Positions 11,285 through 23,320 of a stretch of 64,000 nucleotides of DNA are shown here, in pieces. Under the pieces are notes generated by a model. The model ran no database searches and was not told the DNA's origin. It saw only the letters and a list, made by a program, of their open reading frames with translations. Position numbers and translations under genes: made by a program. Within the stretch, counting starts at the first letter, position 1; each line of letters opens with the position of its first letter. The DNA comes from Mytilisepta virgata. Its lineage: Eukaryota > Mollusca > Bivalvia > Mytilida > Mytilidae. The stretch spans positions 49,678,150 through 49,742,149 of the forward strand of contig CM051514.1 in NCBI GenBank assembly GCA_028015205.1, written 5' to 3'.

Positions 11285-11800
11285 TTAAGACCTTAATTTT
11301 CAAATACAAATAAAATTAAAGTTTTTAAAGTTTTAATTTGTCCTTTGTCTAATTTCCATTTATTTGTATTTTTTGTTATATTTTTGTGCTTAAAGTGGTT
11401 CGCATTTTTGAAGATATATACATGTTTATGGATAATAGTAATTCTGATACTGACCAAGGGACTTTTCAGTAATAAAATGTTTGGAATTTCATCTTCGGAA
11501 TAATTTTTGTTCTTCACGAAATAAACCTTTTCTCTACATATTACTAGAAATTTATTTTTTATAGTTTAGGAATCCAATAAAGAGCAGGAATTTCAATTTC
11601 TTCACAATTTGTTGAAATTCCAAAGGAATTAAAAACGACATTGAATAATTAAAATCACCACACTTGTCATAAAGTTTTGATTTCAACCGTCCATTATTAT
11701 CTATGTACAAGTACAAATCTAGATACGAAGCAGATGTTGGTGGGTCTGCGGTCTCTTTAAATTCAAGTTCGCTTGGAAAGAAACTATGTCTTTAATTTTA
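11285..11800 (-). mobile_element. Penelope-like element remnant (minus)
   Basis: On the minus strand 11800-11640 encodes an ETADPPTSASYLDLYLYIDN-like run then GRLKSKLYDK, the segment just after the YIDD motif of Penelope-like RT. 11540-11440 encodes NYSEDEIPNIL, which matches the segment before the RT core in sister copies. Order and frame are disturbed, so this is dead sequence. Confidence 0.65.
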
Positions 11801-11839
11801 ACTATAGATATATTGATGAACAGATGTTCTTTCCATTAA

Positions 11840-12400
11840 CAATCCTGATTTTGCAAAATGGATTCCATTACTATATCCTTCATAACTTAAAATTAAGGAA
11901 ACGACCGAGACCTCTTCGTCCGCCTCTTTCTTAGACCTTAATCTCGAATATGACAACAAAGGTCGACTAAGCACCAAAATTTTTAACAACAGAGATGATT
12001 TTATTTTGAAATTATAAATTTTCCACATATCAGTAGCAATAAACCTGCTTCCTCCCGCATATGGAGTCTATATCTCTTAATTGATTTGCTATGCTAGAGC
12101 TTGTAGCGACATCTCGGAGTTCCAAAAAAGACATAAGGGTCTGAGTAGTACACTGATAATCAAGGCATGAGAAATCACGCCTTCTGCGTTCCTTAAAAAG
12201 ATTCTTTGGTAGATATCAAGATTTGATAGAACAATATTCAGCTCCTATTTCAAATTTATAAAGGATAGTCTTGATGAAATTCTTTGAGATATGTTGACCA
12301 CTACTGTTTACTGATGTGACTTATGAGTCGGTTGTTTTAGCACCTACTCATTTTCGTAAACAACCCAGAATTATAGTAACGGTCATATAAGTTGGAGGTT
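11840..12400 (+). mobile_element. Penelope-like element remnant (plus), nested in minus copies
   Basis: The plus-strand frame from 11885 reads LKIKETTETSSSASFLDLNL, then NNRDDF, and after a frame break PPAYGVYIS, RACSDISEF and a tail rich in Lys/Leu. These are the RT thumb-side motifs in order. It lies between two minus-strand fragments of the same family, which shows nested insertion or inversion. Several stops and frameshifts. Confidence 0.7.
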
Positions 12401-12589
12401 TGGCATGCCGTAAAACCTGGTTTAACCTACAATTTTCATTTGAAAATGGCTGTACCAACTCAGGAGTATGACTGTTGCTTTCCATTTGTTCAGGGTGTTT
12501 GCTTGTCTCCCAAACTAGCCATTCTTTTTTTACTTTGATTATGACATTTCCCTTGGAGTTCCATGTTTTGTTATGAACTTTATTGTATA

Positions 12590-13030
12590 GATGAGATGTA
12601 GGTCATTATTAAAGTAAGGATTATTAAGTGACAAAACATAATCTATATAGCAGAAACTGAAATTAAAGGACTGGACTAGTTTGTTTTCTTACCGATTCAT
12701 TTACCCTTGTAAAAATTTACTTCATACGAAAAAAACAGGTCGGGCAAAAGCGGATTTTAATTTATCATGTGGGAGGGTTGTATACAGTGTAGAAAAATCA
12801 AAATGTGTCATGCTATTACAGTAGGTAAAGTCACTAGAAAAGAGATATCACTGTAGGTCTTTAAAAGTTTTTAGAATCCACATCTGATTCACAGTAGGCC
12901 TTATCAGCTCTTGAGACCACGCTTAATTGCTGTAAGTAAGGTATTAAGGAGTTTTGAAAGGGGTTATGTAATGCATTTGGCAGAGCCTGTTATGTATCTT
13001 TTTATGGACACCTTTGAAGTTTGGGTATCC
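12590..13030 (-). mobile_element. Penelope-like element remnant (minus)
   Basis: The minus strand shows YWIPKL-like residues near 13010 and a decayed SFNFSFCYIDYVLSLNNPYF near 12680 (YIDD catalytic box changed to YIDY). Stops interrupt both. It is the same family as the other RT pieces in this window. Confidence 0.65.
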
Positions 13031-13439
13031 AGTAAATGGAAGAGATATTAAAATTGTCATCAATTACAGCAATACCAAAGGAAGATAGAACAGAAATACG
13101 ATTATTGATAATATCTTCCCTTGATATCGTAGTGTGTGTAGTTGCCAAGTGAATTTTCAATACCCATCTCCTTAATCAGGCAGTCAATGTAGTTTCTTTT
13201 GCAGAAAAAAATAATGTTGTTCGGAGCTTTTTCATCGGAACAATGCCGTAAATGTCATGAAGGATTGATAGTATTTTTGGGAACATAAAAAACACTGTCA
13301 GATTTAGAACTCATGGACGTTCAAAGATGTCGAATGCGAGCAAGGATTACTTTATCGACCTGATTCAATTTTAAAGTGTTTCAACGTCTTTCTTCTCTCT
13401 CTTCGCCCATTTTCTGGCATAATCCTCAACTGCATTCAT

Positions 13440-14110
13440 CAGTACTTTGATGTTTTATTTCCAATTAAAAATCGGATAAGCTGAGAAACGTAGACACCAT
13501 ATGCAGGCGACGCTAGTATATTGCTACTAAAGAAGGGAAAGTTAACAACCAAGGAAAATTGAAGTCATCACGTTTTTCATAAAGTTTTATCTTCAAATGT
13601 CCCTCATAGTCTATTTCAAGAAACAAATCCAAATATGAAGCGGACTTTGGTGTATCTGTAGTATCCTTCATTTCAAGCTCAAGCGGTAGATTAGATGTAG
13701 AAAGTCTTGGCAATTGTCGTTATTTAACGACAACAGTTATTTAACGACAACACATCATCTATATAACGAAAAGTGAAATTAAAGGATTGGGCTAGTTTCA
13801 TTTTGTTTTCATGTAGTAACTCTTGAATGAAGTCCGCTTCATATGAGTACAGAAACAGATCGGCGAGGAGAGGAGCACAGTTGGTTCCCATTGAAATGCC
13901 GATTGTTTTTTGAAAAAGTAGATCGCCAAATTCAACAAATATGTTGTCTATGAGAAAATCTAAAATGTTTGTAATTTCATCTTCAGAATACTTTTTTTTC
14001 AGAATCAGAGTGGTTCTTCACGAATTAAGCCTTTCTCTACCTAGAACTAGAAATGTATACCTGCGTGTGCCATTTTTAAAATAAGGTGGAACTTCAGATA
14101 TTACGTTTTT
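13440..14110 (-). mobile_element. Penelope-like element RT fragment (minus)
   Basis: The minus strand carries, in order, RYTFLVLGRERL (14060), YSEDEI (13990), DFLIDNIFVEFG (13940), GISMGTNCAPLLADLFLYSY (13890), FTFRYIDDVLS (13770), KSASYLDLFLEI (13630) and PAYGVYVSQL (13500). This is the Penelope-type RT core with its GxPMGTN-like motif and YIDD box. Frameshifts lie near 13730 and a stop follows RERL, so it is non-functional. Confidence 0.8.
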
Positions 14111-14345
14111 GTTATGCATGATATTGCCAAGGTTGATGGTATCTTGGCCTTTGTTAGAAAAATTAATTTGAAGGAATGAACAACGTTCTGGTTCATTACC
14201 AGAAGTGCTAACAGGCTGTGTAGGCCAGCACAATGGCAATTATTTTATATTTAACAGAGGTAGGGTCAGTATCAGGTGTATCCAAACAGATTTTATAAAA
14301 GGAATGTAATTTTGAATGAGGTAAGGAGTAAAGTTTAGATTAATT

Positions 14346-14690
14346 TCAGAGCAGAAAAAGAATGAGCAGGAATTAGCTGAAAAGAGACTGTGGAAAAAGT
14401 TGGAAGATTACAGAAACAGTATTTTTGAGTGGGGACTGTCGCAATCCGAAGAACAAGTCGAGTTCCATCTGAACACTGCACTAAAATCAAACAAAGATAA
14501 AATATATGCATTGAAGACCCATTAAACTTCAGACATTTTGTTTTGCAACAAAGGATAAAGGATGATCGCCAAATATATGCAACCGGAGTTGGAGGAAATA
14601 AAAGAGTAAATCTTAAGCCAGATGAATTAGCTGTTAATGTTAAAAAATTATCAATGCTTCCTTTGTGGTAGTTCAGAGTCACAGCAATGA
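14346..14690 (+). pseudogene. Broken coding remnant, Lys/Glu-rich
   Basis: After TTAATTTCAG the plus strand reads EQKKNEQELAEKRLWKKLED and continues for about 59 codons to a stop. A +1 shift then restores LNFRHFVLQQRIKD and further similar sequence to about 14680. The shift joining two sensible frames suggests a decayed gene or transposon-derived ORF ending in a KALKxQLNFR-like motif. From memory, similar C-terminal segments occur in transposon-associated proteins of marine invertebrates, but I cannot name the family. Confidence 0.4.
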
Positions 14691-14934
14691 TGACCCCGAA
14701 GAAAACATTATTTTCTTAGTCGGAAATATATTAAGATGTTCTTTGAAAATGACACAGATGGAACAGTCCGAACCGTCTGACAAGGCCATGTTATATCAAC
14801 TTTATTTGTTGATAATTTAATGTTGGATGTAACGCTTCAATTGATTAGTCTAATTGGTTTCGTCTATCATATCATAGACTTAATTTTATTTTCTACTGTG
14901 ACGTCATTGAAGGGAATCCGACGTTTTAGACACT

Positions 14935-15115
14935 AAAACAACCATTGGAATTATAAGGATTGACAGTAATTTTGTTTTCAGTCTATTCGAAATAACCTCA
15001 ATGCACATGGTGCACACTTTCAAATAACACGCTACGCGGGTTTATATTTAGTGTGCACCACGTGATTGAGGTTATTTCTTCATAGACTGAAACAAATACA
15101 CTCAGTCCTTAAATA
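14935..15115. repeat. Foldback element (MITE-like)
   Basis: Left arm around TTTTCAGTCTATTCGAAATA and CCTCAATGCACATGGTGCAC, right arm its inverse around GTGCACCACGTGATTGAGG and ATAGACTGAAACAAAT. The arms are about 50 bases, the spacer about 55. The outer flanks share GGAATTATAAGGATT with the foldback at 19505, so the two may be one family. Confidence 0.65.
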
Positions 15116-15299
15116 AACAAAAGTGTGTTCTAACCCGTAAGTCTAAGAAACTAATTTTAGACACATCCTTACATTTCGCTTCACACACCAAGCAATGAAT
15201 GATTAAACCATCTGTATTTTTATATAGAACAAGCATGCTGAAACACATCTTTCATTATTTAAATTTAGGATTGTATTTATTTCACAGGTTTCCTTTTTT

Positions 15300-15960
15300 C
15301 TATTAGATATGGTTCAAATTGGCCTAATGGTCTCAGAGAAGATCACGAAAATGTTAAAATGCCCATAGGGTCCAAGGTTAAACTATGTCCAACCATGGCA
15401 GCCATATTGGATGGCGCCCGGCAAAACCAAACACAAATTTAAAAGGGGACCATCCAAGGACCATTCCTCTTAAGTTTGGTTTAAATTGGTTCTGTGGTTT
15501 CAGAGGAGTTGACGAAAAGGTAAAATTGCAATAGGCTCAATGTTAAACTAAGTCCAGCTATGGCGGCCTTGTTGGATGGCGTTCGGGGAAACCAAACACA
15601 AATTTTAAAAGGGACCACCCAAGGACCATTCCACCAAAGTTTGGTTCAAATTGGCCTAATGGTCTCTGAGGAGATAACGAAAATGTTAAAATCCCCATAG
15701 GGTCCAAGGTTAAACTATGTCCAACCATGGCAGCCATATTGGATGGCGCCCGGAAAAACCGAATACAGTTTTTAAAGGGGACCATCCAAGGACCAATCCA
15801 CTCAAGTTTGGTTTAAATTGGTTCAGTGGTTTCAGAGGAGTTGATCAAAATGTGAAAAGTTTACGACGACGACATACGACGACGATGACGAAGACGACGA
15901 CGGACTCAAAGTAATGAGAATAGCTCACATGGACTTTTAGGCCAGGTGAGCTAAAAAAGT
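15300..15960. repeat. Tandem array, ~167 bp units in an ABAB order, ending CAGGTGAGC
   Basis: Units start at about 15310, 15478, 15645 and 15812. Units 1 and 3 are near-identical (GGCCTAATGGTCTC ... CCATGGCAGCCATATTGGAT). Units 2 and 4 resemble each other (TGGTTC.GTGGTTTCAGAGGA) more than 1 or 3. The last unit runs into GAC-rich microsatellite (15862-15905) and the terminus GGCCAGGTGAGCT. Open frames here follow the repeat and are not genes. Confidence 0.75.
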
Positions 15961-17090
15961 AAAATAAAAATACCGAACTCCAAGGGAAAGTCCTTTATTA
16001 TATGGCAAAATCAAAAGCTCAAACACATCTAACGAATGGAAAACAACTGTCATAATCCTGACTTGGTACAGGCATTTCCTTATGTAGAAAATGGTGGATA
16101 AAACCTGGTTTTATAGCTAGCTTAACCTCTCACTTGTAGGACAGTCTCATAGAATTCCATTATATTGACAACAATGTGTGTGCAAAACAAACAGACATAA
16201 TAGGTAAAAACGTCAAAATTTGGGGTACAGCAGTCAACATTGTAATATAATCTAAATCACTATAAAAATAAATAACTGTTTCAGCAAAGAAACACAAAAT
16301 GGCATATAGACAAAGTACATATTAAGCAATAATGAAAGACAAGAACTCAAAATTGACCATAGCACAATGGCCGGATGTATACGTACCGATCCACGTCATA
16401 AGTATATAATCGAAAATGGATGAACAGTAAAGGTTAAAAATATACAAGGACAAAAAAGGGGAACTTTTACACGTAATTGAGATGACAAACAACGTCTGTA
16501 CCTAGAATCTATACTTCAAGACCATCATGTATTATTTGTGAAGTTGATACGGAATATTTATCAGCAAGGTCTTGGTATGTTCCGATGAACTTTTTTACAA
16601 ACCGGACGAGAAGTTCTTTGACATAACCTTGGCTCATCGACTTTTAGGTCGATGGATTTCGCCGCTGCAATTTTTGGACGCTTCATTTAAATATTAGAGC
16701 TCAAAATTCCCCTCTACTTCTTCATTTTTCAAGAAATTAAAAATAAAAAGTTGTGTCACACTTAGGTTTGATATTTGCCTGAAAAGTAATAGTGCGTTAG
16801 AAAAAAAAACATTTTTGCTCCTTAGCCCCTATATTTACCATAAAATCAATTTTGTGTGGCCTGATTATTAACCAAAATAAGAAAAACATAATGTAAATTC
16901 TCACTCTATAATGTCATGTGATGGTAGTTGGGCGGATTACTATTTCATTTGGGCGGGGAAAATGTTTCATTTAGGTGGATTTATTTTATTTTATTTTTTT
17001 TTCATTTTGGCGGAAATTATTTGTATTTTGTATGTAAATCGAACTAAAAAATATTAATTTATTATGATTAAATGTCTTTTAAGAATGCTT
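15961..17090. other. No gene recognised
   Basis: AT-rich sequence with short homopolymers. No exon-like frame or clear repeat structure seen, except family-type sequence at its start (15965-16200) that resembles other dispersed repeats. Confidence 0.35.
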
Positions 17091-17095
17091 CAACT

Positions 17096-17425
17096 TATTC
17101 TTTACGATCAACAAAAAGCATAAACTTGTTTGTACCTCGTCCAAGTAAAAATTTTATGAAGAAAAGTTTTTACTATTCTGGAACTATTTAATGGAATTCT
17201 TTACCAACAGACCTTCAAAAGAAAATATACAGATTATTGAAAGCTCCGTGAAGCTTTCTAAATTTGTTAAATTATAGTCACATTATTGGAAGATTGTTAG
17301 ATTAATTTATTCTGTGTATTTTTTAATTTATATTTTAATTGAGGGCCTCAGGGACGATTAGCTTTTTAATGCTAATTAACTGTGTTACCCCCTTCAAATA
17401 AAGACATTACTTACTTACTTACGTC
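17096..17425 (+). mobile_element. LINE 3' end with (ACTT)n tail
   Basis: The plus strand encodes the typical last residues of a CR1/L2-group LINE: YSLRS-like, NLFVPRP, FYYSGTI, then WNSLPTDLQK. The pattern F.YSG..LWN.LP is diagnostic of that group. It is followed by a 3' UTR with CTTCAAATAAAGACA and a short tandem tail ACTTACTTACTTAC at 17409. Interrupted by stops and strongly 5'-truncated. Confidence 0.7.
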
Positions 17426-17429
17426 TGAA

Positions 17430-19490
17430 TACACCATTATGTCTGCCTTGGGGCGACGCAACTGCCCCTGCGGAGTCCACGTCATAACGGTTACGACGTC
17501 AGACAAATCAGTCGAGGACGTAATACAATGACAAGGGCTGTTTCCCTTGAAACAGTAAACAAATGAACACTAGATGGGTTCAATTACTTCGCCTTGACCT
17601 TAAAATTATCAAGAAGTTCTTTAGAGTTTTTAAGAATCCACATTTAAACCATCTTTAAACGTTTATCCCGAAAAAAAGTGTTAAAATTATATATTGTAAT
17701 TAATCTTAACAATGGCTGGTCAAAAGATTTCCAAGTTTATAATTCAAAATCTCCCATATAGACTCTTAATACCCTTAATTAGGAAGAAGGTAGATGTAAA
17801 CCCCGCATAAGTTAAAAAAGGCAAAGTGGCATTTCATCAATCAACAGCTTTACAAAAATGTACAGCTTCGTTTATTTTCTAATTATTTTTAGTTTTCAGT
17901 ATTTTTCGATATAACTTTTTATTACACATTGAAGTTGTTTATAGAACTTTATTTTAATTTGTTTTAAACATAGATAAATAGAGTAGTAACAATATAAAAG
18001 TATAATATCAAAATATAGATACGATTTATTCAGATTTATATCGGTAAATATATTTTACGCTGTCTTACAGAAGTGTCCTATGAAATTATTTGTATTCGAA
18101 ATACGTATATTATCTTGTTTGATCGCATATTCAGATGTATACCAATGAGAAGCTACATTGTAGCTGGCTCGTTTATTCTTTTGCAAGTATTATGAGTGAC
18201 ACCGAAAACTACGCCTTAAATTAAAATGACGTCCCAACTCAACACAAATGTAAATTGTGGAATCTTTTAAATTTTGACTGATTAAATAAATCAGTTCTAT
18301 TAAATTTACAATATCAAACTTATGTTTTAAAATTAAATATTTTAAGAATTATTTTTCTTACCTTTACTTTACGAATAAAATCCAAGGATCACGGAATAAC
18401 CTTGTTAGCTGTAGCATCTCAGAAATACGCCTACTGAAAATAAACAATATTAAAAGAATTACCAGAATTTATTTTTAAAAAAATCAAGTTTATGCTAGAA
18501 ATTTTCATGAAAATTAGTTATAATTTTAAAAGTTTTATGGTAACATTTTATATATGTCGGAACCGAAACTTTATTTATGCAAGAATCTGAACTTTGTTTT
18601 TGTTTTCGTATATTACGAAAAAAACTGATAACCGAAAATTGTATGTTTTTATAAATTCTTTTCTTCCCAGATAAATATTATTTAGTTTTTACCTGTAGTA
18701 CATATAACTATTTTTATAATGTAAATCTTTTAATTAAAAAAGAAACCTGAAAAATGATGAAAATTCCTATACTGAGTTTTCCTAACTTTATGTAATTAAT
18801 ATATTGTGGAAGTCTGTTATATCAATAGAACCTGTGAATTAATTTGGTTTATGGCTTTTTACTTTTCTAAAAAAAAAACTGAATACAGAGATATTTCCAC
18901 ATTATTAATAACAACTCAGTGAACAAATCGTTGATAAGTAACTGATAATACTACCCTGCAATTAAAAAAAAATGTATATTACTGTAACTGCACTCCATTT
19001 AAAAAGGAAAAAACAACCTTATGAGTTGACTAATCGTATTTCCCTACGTCTATCGCATCCTGTGCACATTGGAAAGGTACATTTGACGATCTCTTCTGGC
19101 GTCAAAAAAGTTAACGTGGGAAGATATTACTGTATAATTCCATTTAAATTTGCATATGATAAAATACAAGAATTTCATTGATCGGAATGGCAAAATGTTA
19201 AAAGTTTATACATCGATAAACCCGTATTTGGCAAGTATATTCGTGCGCTTTCTTGATTATTTAAAGTTTCAAATGAGACATTAAATGTGAAGAATGCTGT
19301 AAAAGAATAAACTTTAAGGCTGATACTGACAATAATAGTTAAAGTTTAATGAGAAATGGTTTAAAAATTGATGAAAATTGCGTTTTCAAAAATTCCGCGA
19401 AAATTTGCTGCACGGACATCGCAGTCAAGATTGCAAGAATGTCGCCAGAAAACGGCAAAGTTATTTTTTTAGGAAAAACCTTTCGATGTT
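17430..19490. other. No gene recognised
   Basis: About 2 kb of AT-rich DNA. A 69-codon frame at 18972-19181 was examined; it has no flanking splice logic or known motif. Confidence 0.35.
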
Positions 19491-19497
19491 TGAAATG

Positions 19498-19655
19498 GAC
19501 ATGACGGAATTATAAGGATTAAATACGATTTTGTATGGGTTTTCACTCACAAAGTCAACATAAAGTCCTTTGGACTTTATTTAGTTTGTGAGTGAGTCGG
19601 CCGAGTTTACACATCGATAAATTCATACAAAATCGTATTTAATCCTATAATAACC
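19498..19655. repeat. Foldback element (MITE-like)
   Basis: GGAATTATAAGGATTAAATA followed by CGATTTTGTATG at the left is matched by the inverse CATACAAAATCGTATTTAAT followed by CC at the right. A second inner pair, CACTCACAAA...TTTGTGAGTGAG, lies around a short loop with AAAGTCCTTTGGACTTT. About 150 bases in total. Confidence 0.7.
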
Positions 19656-19834
19656 AGCAATTGCAGATGACCCGAATTTATTACCGACATCAAAATGTTT
19701 TAAGCGGTGTTATTAAGATTTGACATGAAGTAAAACGTAGAAAAGCTAAAGTTTTTTTCGCAGAAAATCCTGCGGTAAGAATATGATAAGCATATTATCT
19801 GTTTTTTTTTTTTTTGCAGATATTATAAACTATT

Positions 19835-19965
19835 AGCCGTTCGTCAAAATATGAAGTCTTTGGTCTCGTTTGCTATGCTCCCTCGCGATAAAAAAAATTC
19901 ATATTGTGACTCGCGGCTGATATTTTACAATATAAATCTACAAGAAACTTGATTATTGGTTATCT
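19835..19965. repeat. Foldback fragment shared with 9070-9200
   Basis: GCGGCTGATATTTTACAATAT and a following AAGAAACTTGATTATTG-type stretch match 9160-9210. An upstream GTCAAAATATGAAG...TCATATTGTGACTCGC pairing gives a weak inverted structure. Confidence 0.45.
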
Positions 19966-19969
19966 ATAT

Positions 19970-20790
19970 TTTATCATGGTTGAAAACATTTTTAATATAT
20001 AGCAAGTTATTTGAAATGAATATTTAAATAAGAATGGTACCATCAAAATACAAATGTACAATTAACAGAAATGTGCATAACCTGCAGTAGCCCATCAACG
20101 TTCAAGTTCGTATATTCCTCTGCATTAGTGAAGTAAATTTCATAACAATTCTTTAATCAATTCCATAAACCATAGAAGAATAAGTCAGAATTGGAGTTAG
20201 TTCCAGATCTAAACTGGCAACTGATATTTTTGTGCAAACTACAAATAGCGATAGTGCCTAGAATCTAGACTACTTTTAAAATTTTACGTGTTATTTATTA
20301 GATACTCAATATGATGTTAAATAATTCGTAAAATAAAACGATCTTTGATTAAACTTCAAGGATGACTGTCTTGGTTTAATTTTATCTTTACAATGTTTTA
20401 TCTTGACAGTAACATGCGTAATGCCAAATTCTTTAACTCTGTAGGAGACCAAGTAATAAATAATCTGAATAATATAAAATAAATTAAAATGTCACAAATA
20501 AGGATGTTTTAATATATTAAGTATACATACATTACTATGATAAACTAAGTAAACACATTGCAGACTTGTAATAATCAATATGTGAAAGTTGCACACAATA
20601 TACAAATTAGGTCTGTGTTTGTTAATACTGTAAATTTGAAAATGTCATAAATTTACCTACTTAAAGCCTCACATCGAGTTTAAACTATACCAAAGTTTGT
20701 TTCTCCTTAAAGAGGAATTGACCTGTTGTAATATTAGGATAAACATGAAATAAAGATTCGTTTCTACAATGTGTACATATTTACAGATAC
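19970..20790. other. No gene recognised
   Basis: AT-rich sequence without exon-like frames or evident repeats. Confidence 0.35.
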
Positions 20791-20799
20791 AAGGCTTTA

Positions 20800-21330
20800 C
20801 TTCTTATGCTCACCCGGTTTCAGACCATAACCAATAACGCATTGAAAGTTACTTAAGATCTTTTCATTCACAGTAAGGGCTACACATTTGAGATTTTGTG
20901 TCATTGTTGACATCTACATCAACACTTCATAGCAATAAATCCTACCTAATATGGAAGCAGTCCGCTAAGCGGTTTCAGAGATGATGCATCCACTGGGAAA
21001 TCTATTGTTGAGAAATGTTGAAAATAGTCTAAGTCCCATAACTCTCACAAAATTTGTTGAATCAAAATAGCGCTATATAATGCACATCTGCACTTAATAA
21101 CAATAAATCCTAGAAATATGTAAGCAATCCGCCAAGTGGTTTCAGAGGAGATGCGTCCACAGTGTGTTGCGGACGGACGGATACCATTATCATGTCCCTC
21201 TGTCGCTTCACGGTGGGGGACAACAAAACAGCACAGAAACTAAAGAACTAGCGATGTGAACTCCCACAGAAACTTGGTAGCTATTTAAGATCTTTTCACA
21301 GTAAGGGCTACTAATATGAAATTATATGTA
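20800..21330. repeat. Tandem repeat pair, ~150-190 bp unit type
   Basis: Blocks AATAAATCCTA..(A)ATATG.AAGCA(G/A)TCCGC(C/T)AAG.GGTTTCAGAG occur at about 20932 and 21103. They are preceded by CAC.TC(A/T)TAGCAATAA-like sequence and followed by a GGACGGACGGATA tract. Same architecture as the other arrays in this window. No coding potential. Confidence 0.5.
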
Positions 21331-21389
21331 ATTCTGTAAAAATTGCTCTTTCCCCCAATGAATTGAAGACTTTGAATTCAAACTGTTTC

Positions 21390-21800
21390 TTACGAATACT
21401 GCCGATTTCTATTGAACTCTATGACGAGATAGCATTTAACCCTTTATTTGAGTGTTATTTCAGATTTTTCGTTTTGTAGAGAGACGGTATCCGATGAGAG
21501 CCTTAGCTAGATTTACAGTTAAAACGAGCACATTCTTGACCTTGCTATATAAATGATGTAAATTGGAGTCTAATTTTGTAGTTCTAGCAAGTGGTCATCT
21601 TTTCGGTAATCATGCTGTTTTGGTTTTTATTACTGTGTTTTATAAAGACGTGTCAGGATAGATCCGGGGGAAAGATAAGGTGTGGTTTGGTTGCCTATAA
21701 AAACGGTTTAACCCCACCACTATTCAGTGTCTGTACCAAGTCAGTCCATCATGACCCTCTGTTGTTTATGTTTGTGTTATGTTTGTAACTGAAGATATCT
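21390..21800 (+). repeat. Interspersed repeat family C, longer copy
   Basis: ATACTGCCGATTTCTATTGA and CCTTAGCTAGATTTACAG match, reversed, 33325-33460. The downstream AAACGGTTTAACCCCACCAC and CCCTCTGTTGTTTATG match 3270-3350 and, reversed, 33100-33190. It is therefore one element of at least 400 bases. The 65-codon frame inside is not conserved. Confidence 0.6.
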
Positions 21801-22109
21801 AGTCTCATACGTTAAATACAAACTTCGTATCGGCTAATCAATTCGTGATGACGCTGATGACGACCGTAATTTTTTTTTTTGTAGTGATGAAATCAACAAA
21901 AACTGAACATAACACTACATTAGAGCTTTACGTAAGAGATATCTCAACTTCAAGATCACTAGGATATGAAGGTAAACCTTAAAGTCAGTACTGGGCTAGT
22001 TTCTTTTTTCAGCTGTAGTGTAGATCGACCAAAAGCGGCGCACAGATTGTCCCTATTCGATTCAGCAAAGAGTGTCGATGAGAAATGCCAGCATTTTGTC
22101 ATCACATGG

Positions 22110-22990
22110 CGTTCGTCGTCCGTTAACTTTTCACATTTTAATATTTTCTGAAACAATTGGGCCAAATACAATTAAATTTGGCAGGAAGCATCTATATAAG
22201 GTCTTATATAACTTTTGCTCATTTTGTCCCGGTCGGACAACAAACATGGCCACCATGGGCAATTGTTGTTTCTATTTGGCTGAGCGTTAATAAAATCTTT
22301 TCCTCTGAAACTGCTTGGCCAAATAGAACAAAACTTGAGAGGAAGCATATATGGGAGGTCCTTTATAAAATTTTCTCATTTAATCCCGATCGGGCTATAA
22401 ATATGGCCGTCATGAGCAGTTCTTGTTTCTGATTGGCTGATATAAAACATTTTTCTCTAGAACTGCTTGGCCAAATTTAAAGAAACATTACAGAAGACAT
22501 ATATGGGAGGTCCTTTATGAAATTTCCTCATTTCGTCCAGATCGATTTACAAATATGGCCGCCATGGGCAGTTCTTTTTTTCTGATTGGCTTATATTAAA
22601 CAATCTTCTCCTCTGGATTGAATTGGCCAAATATAACGAAACTTGACGGGAAGCATCTATTTCGAGGTTCCTTGCAAACTCAACTCATTTCGTCCCGATC
22701 GGGCAACACACCTTGCTGTCATGGGTAATTCGTTTTTCTCATTGGTTGATTAAAAAAATTCTTCTCTGGAACTGCTTGGCAAAAACTGTCGTTCAAACAT
22801 CTATGGAAAGACTTTTATGAAATTATTTATTTTCATTCTGATTGGACTACAAGCATAGCTGCCATGGATAATTCTTGTTTCTGATTGGCTAATATACAGA
22901 AATCTTCTCTGAAACGGCTTGACCAAATGGAACGAACAATTCTGTTTTATGATTTGCTTAAATAAAACAATCTTCTCCTGGTATAATACA
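22110..22990. repeat. Tandem array of ~155 bp units
   Basis: About six degenerate units with the order CTGAAAC..(C/A)TTGG(C/G)CAAAT, A..GGAAGCAT(C/A)TAT, TC.CCCGATCGG, ATGGCCGCCATGGGCA and TT.CTGATTGGCT, at roughly 22148, 22309, 22464, 22620, 22765 and 22915. Frames crossing the units (for example 22157-22432) arise from the repeat. Confidence 0.75.
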
Positions 22991-23059
22991 ATAACATGGA
23001 CATTAAATTTATCAAAACATGTCAGTAACTGCTAGTAGTCCTTTTTTAATTTATATTGA

Positions 23060-23320
23060 TCATTGTCATTTTGCTTAGTTTCTTCTATTACCTTTTTTTG
23101 TATTTTGATTCATTTATATGTTTCGGAGTAAGAGTGGCGTCCATTTCGCTGAATTAATATGCATTATTGTTTAAGGGTCAGCTGAAACCCGCCTCCGGGT
23201 TCTGGATTTTCTCGCTGCTTTGAAGACCCATTGTTGGCGTTGGGCTGTTTTTTACTTATTGGTCAGGTTGTTGTCTCTTTGACACATTCCACCTTTCAAC
23301 TCTCTATTTTATGATTTATT
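23060..23320 (+). repeat. Interspersed repeat family B, copy 1
   Basis: GTTTCGGAGTAAGAGTGGCG, then GGTCAGCTGAAACCCGCCTC, then CTCGCTGCTTTGAAGACCCA and TTGTCTCTTTGACAC appear in the same order at 41590-42020 and, inverted, at 45040-45300. About 250-450 bases, non-coding. Confidence 0.7.

Noticed and set aside
14335..14682. 115-codon minus-strand ORF
   Set aside because: It is antisense to a better-supported plus-strand coding remnant with charged, helix-like composition.
15717..15914. ORF ending in a Thr/Lys/Arg-rich tail
   Set aside because: The tail is the GAC microsatellite at the end of a repeat array.
18972..19181. 69-codon ORF with plausible composition
   Set aside because: No splice-flanked context, no recognisable motif and no second copy. 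Too short to claim.
22072..22432. Overlapping ORFs of 70-90 codons
   Set aside because: They cross units of a tandem array and are not preserved from unit to unit.
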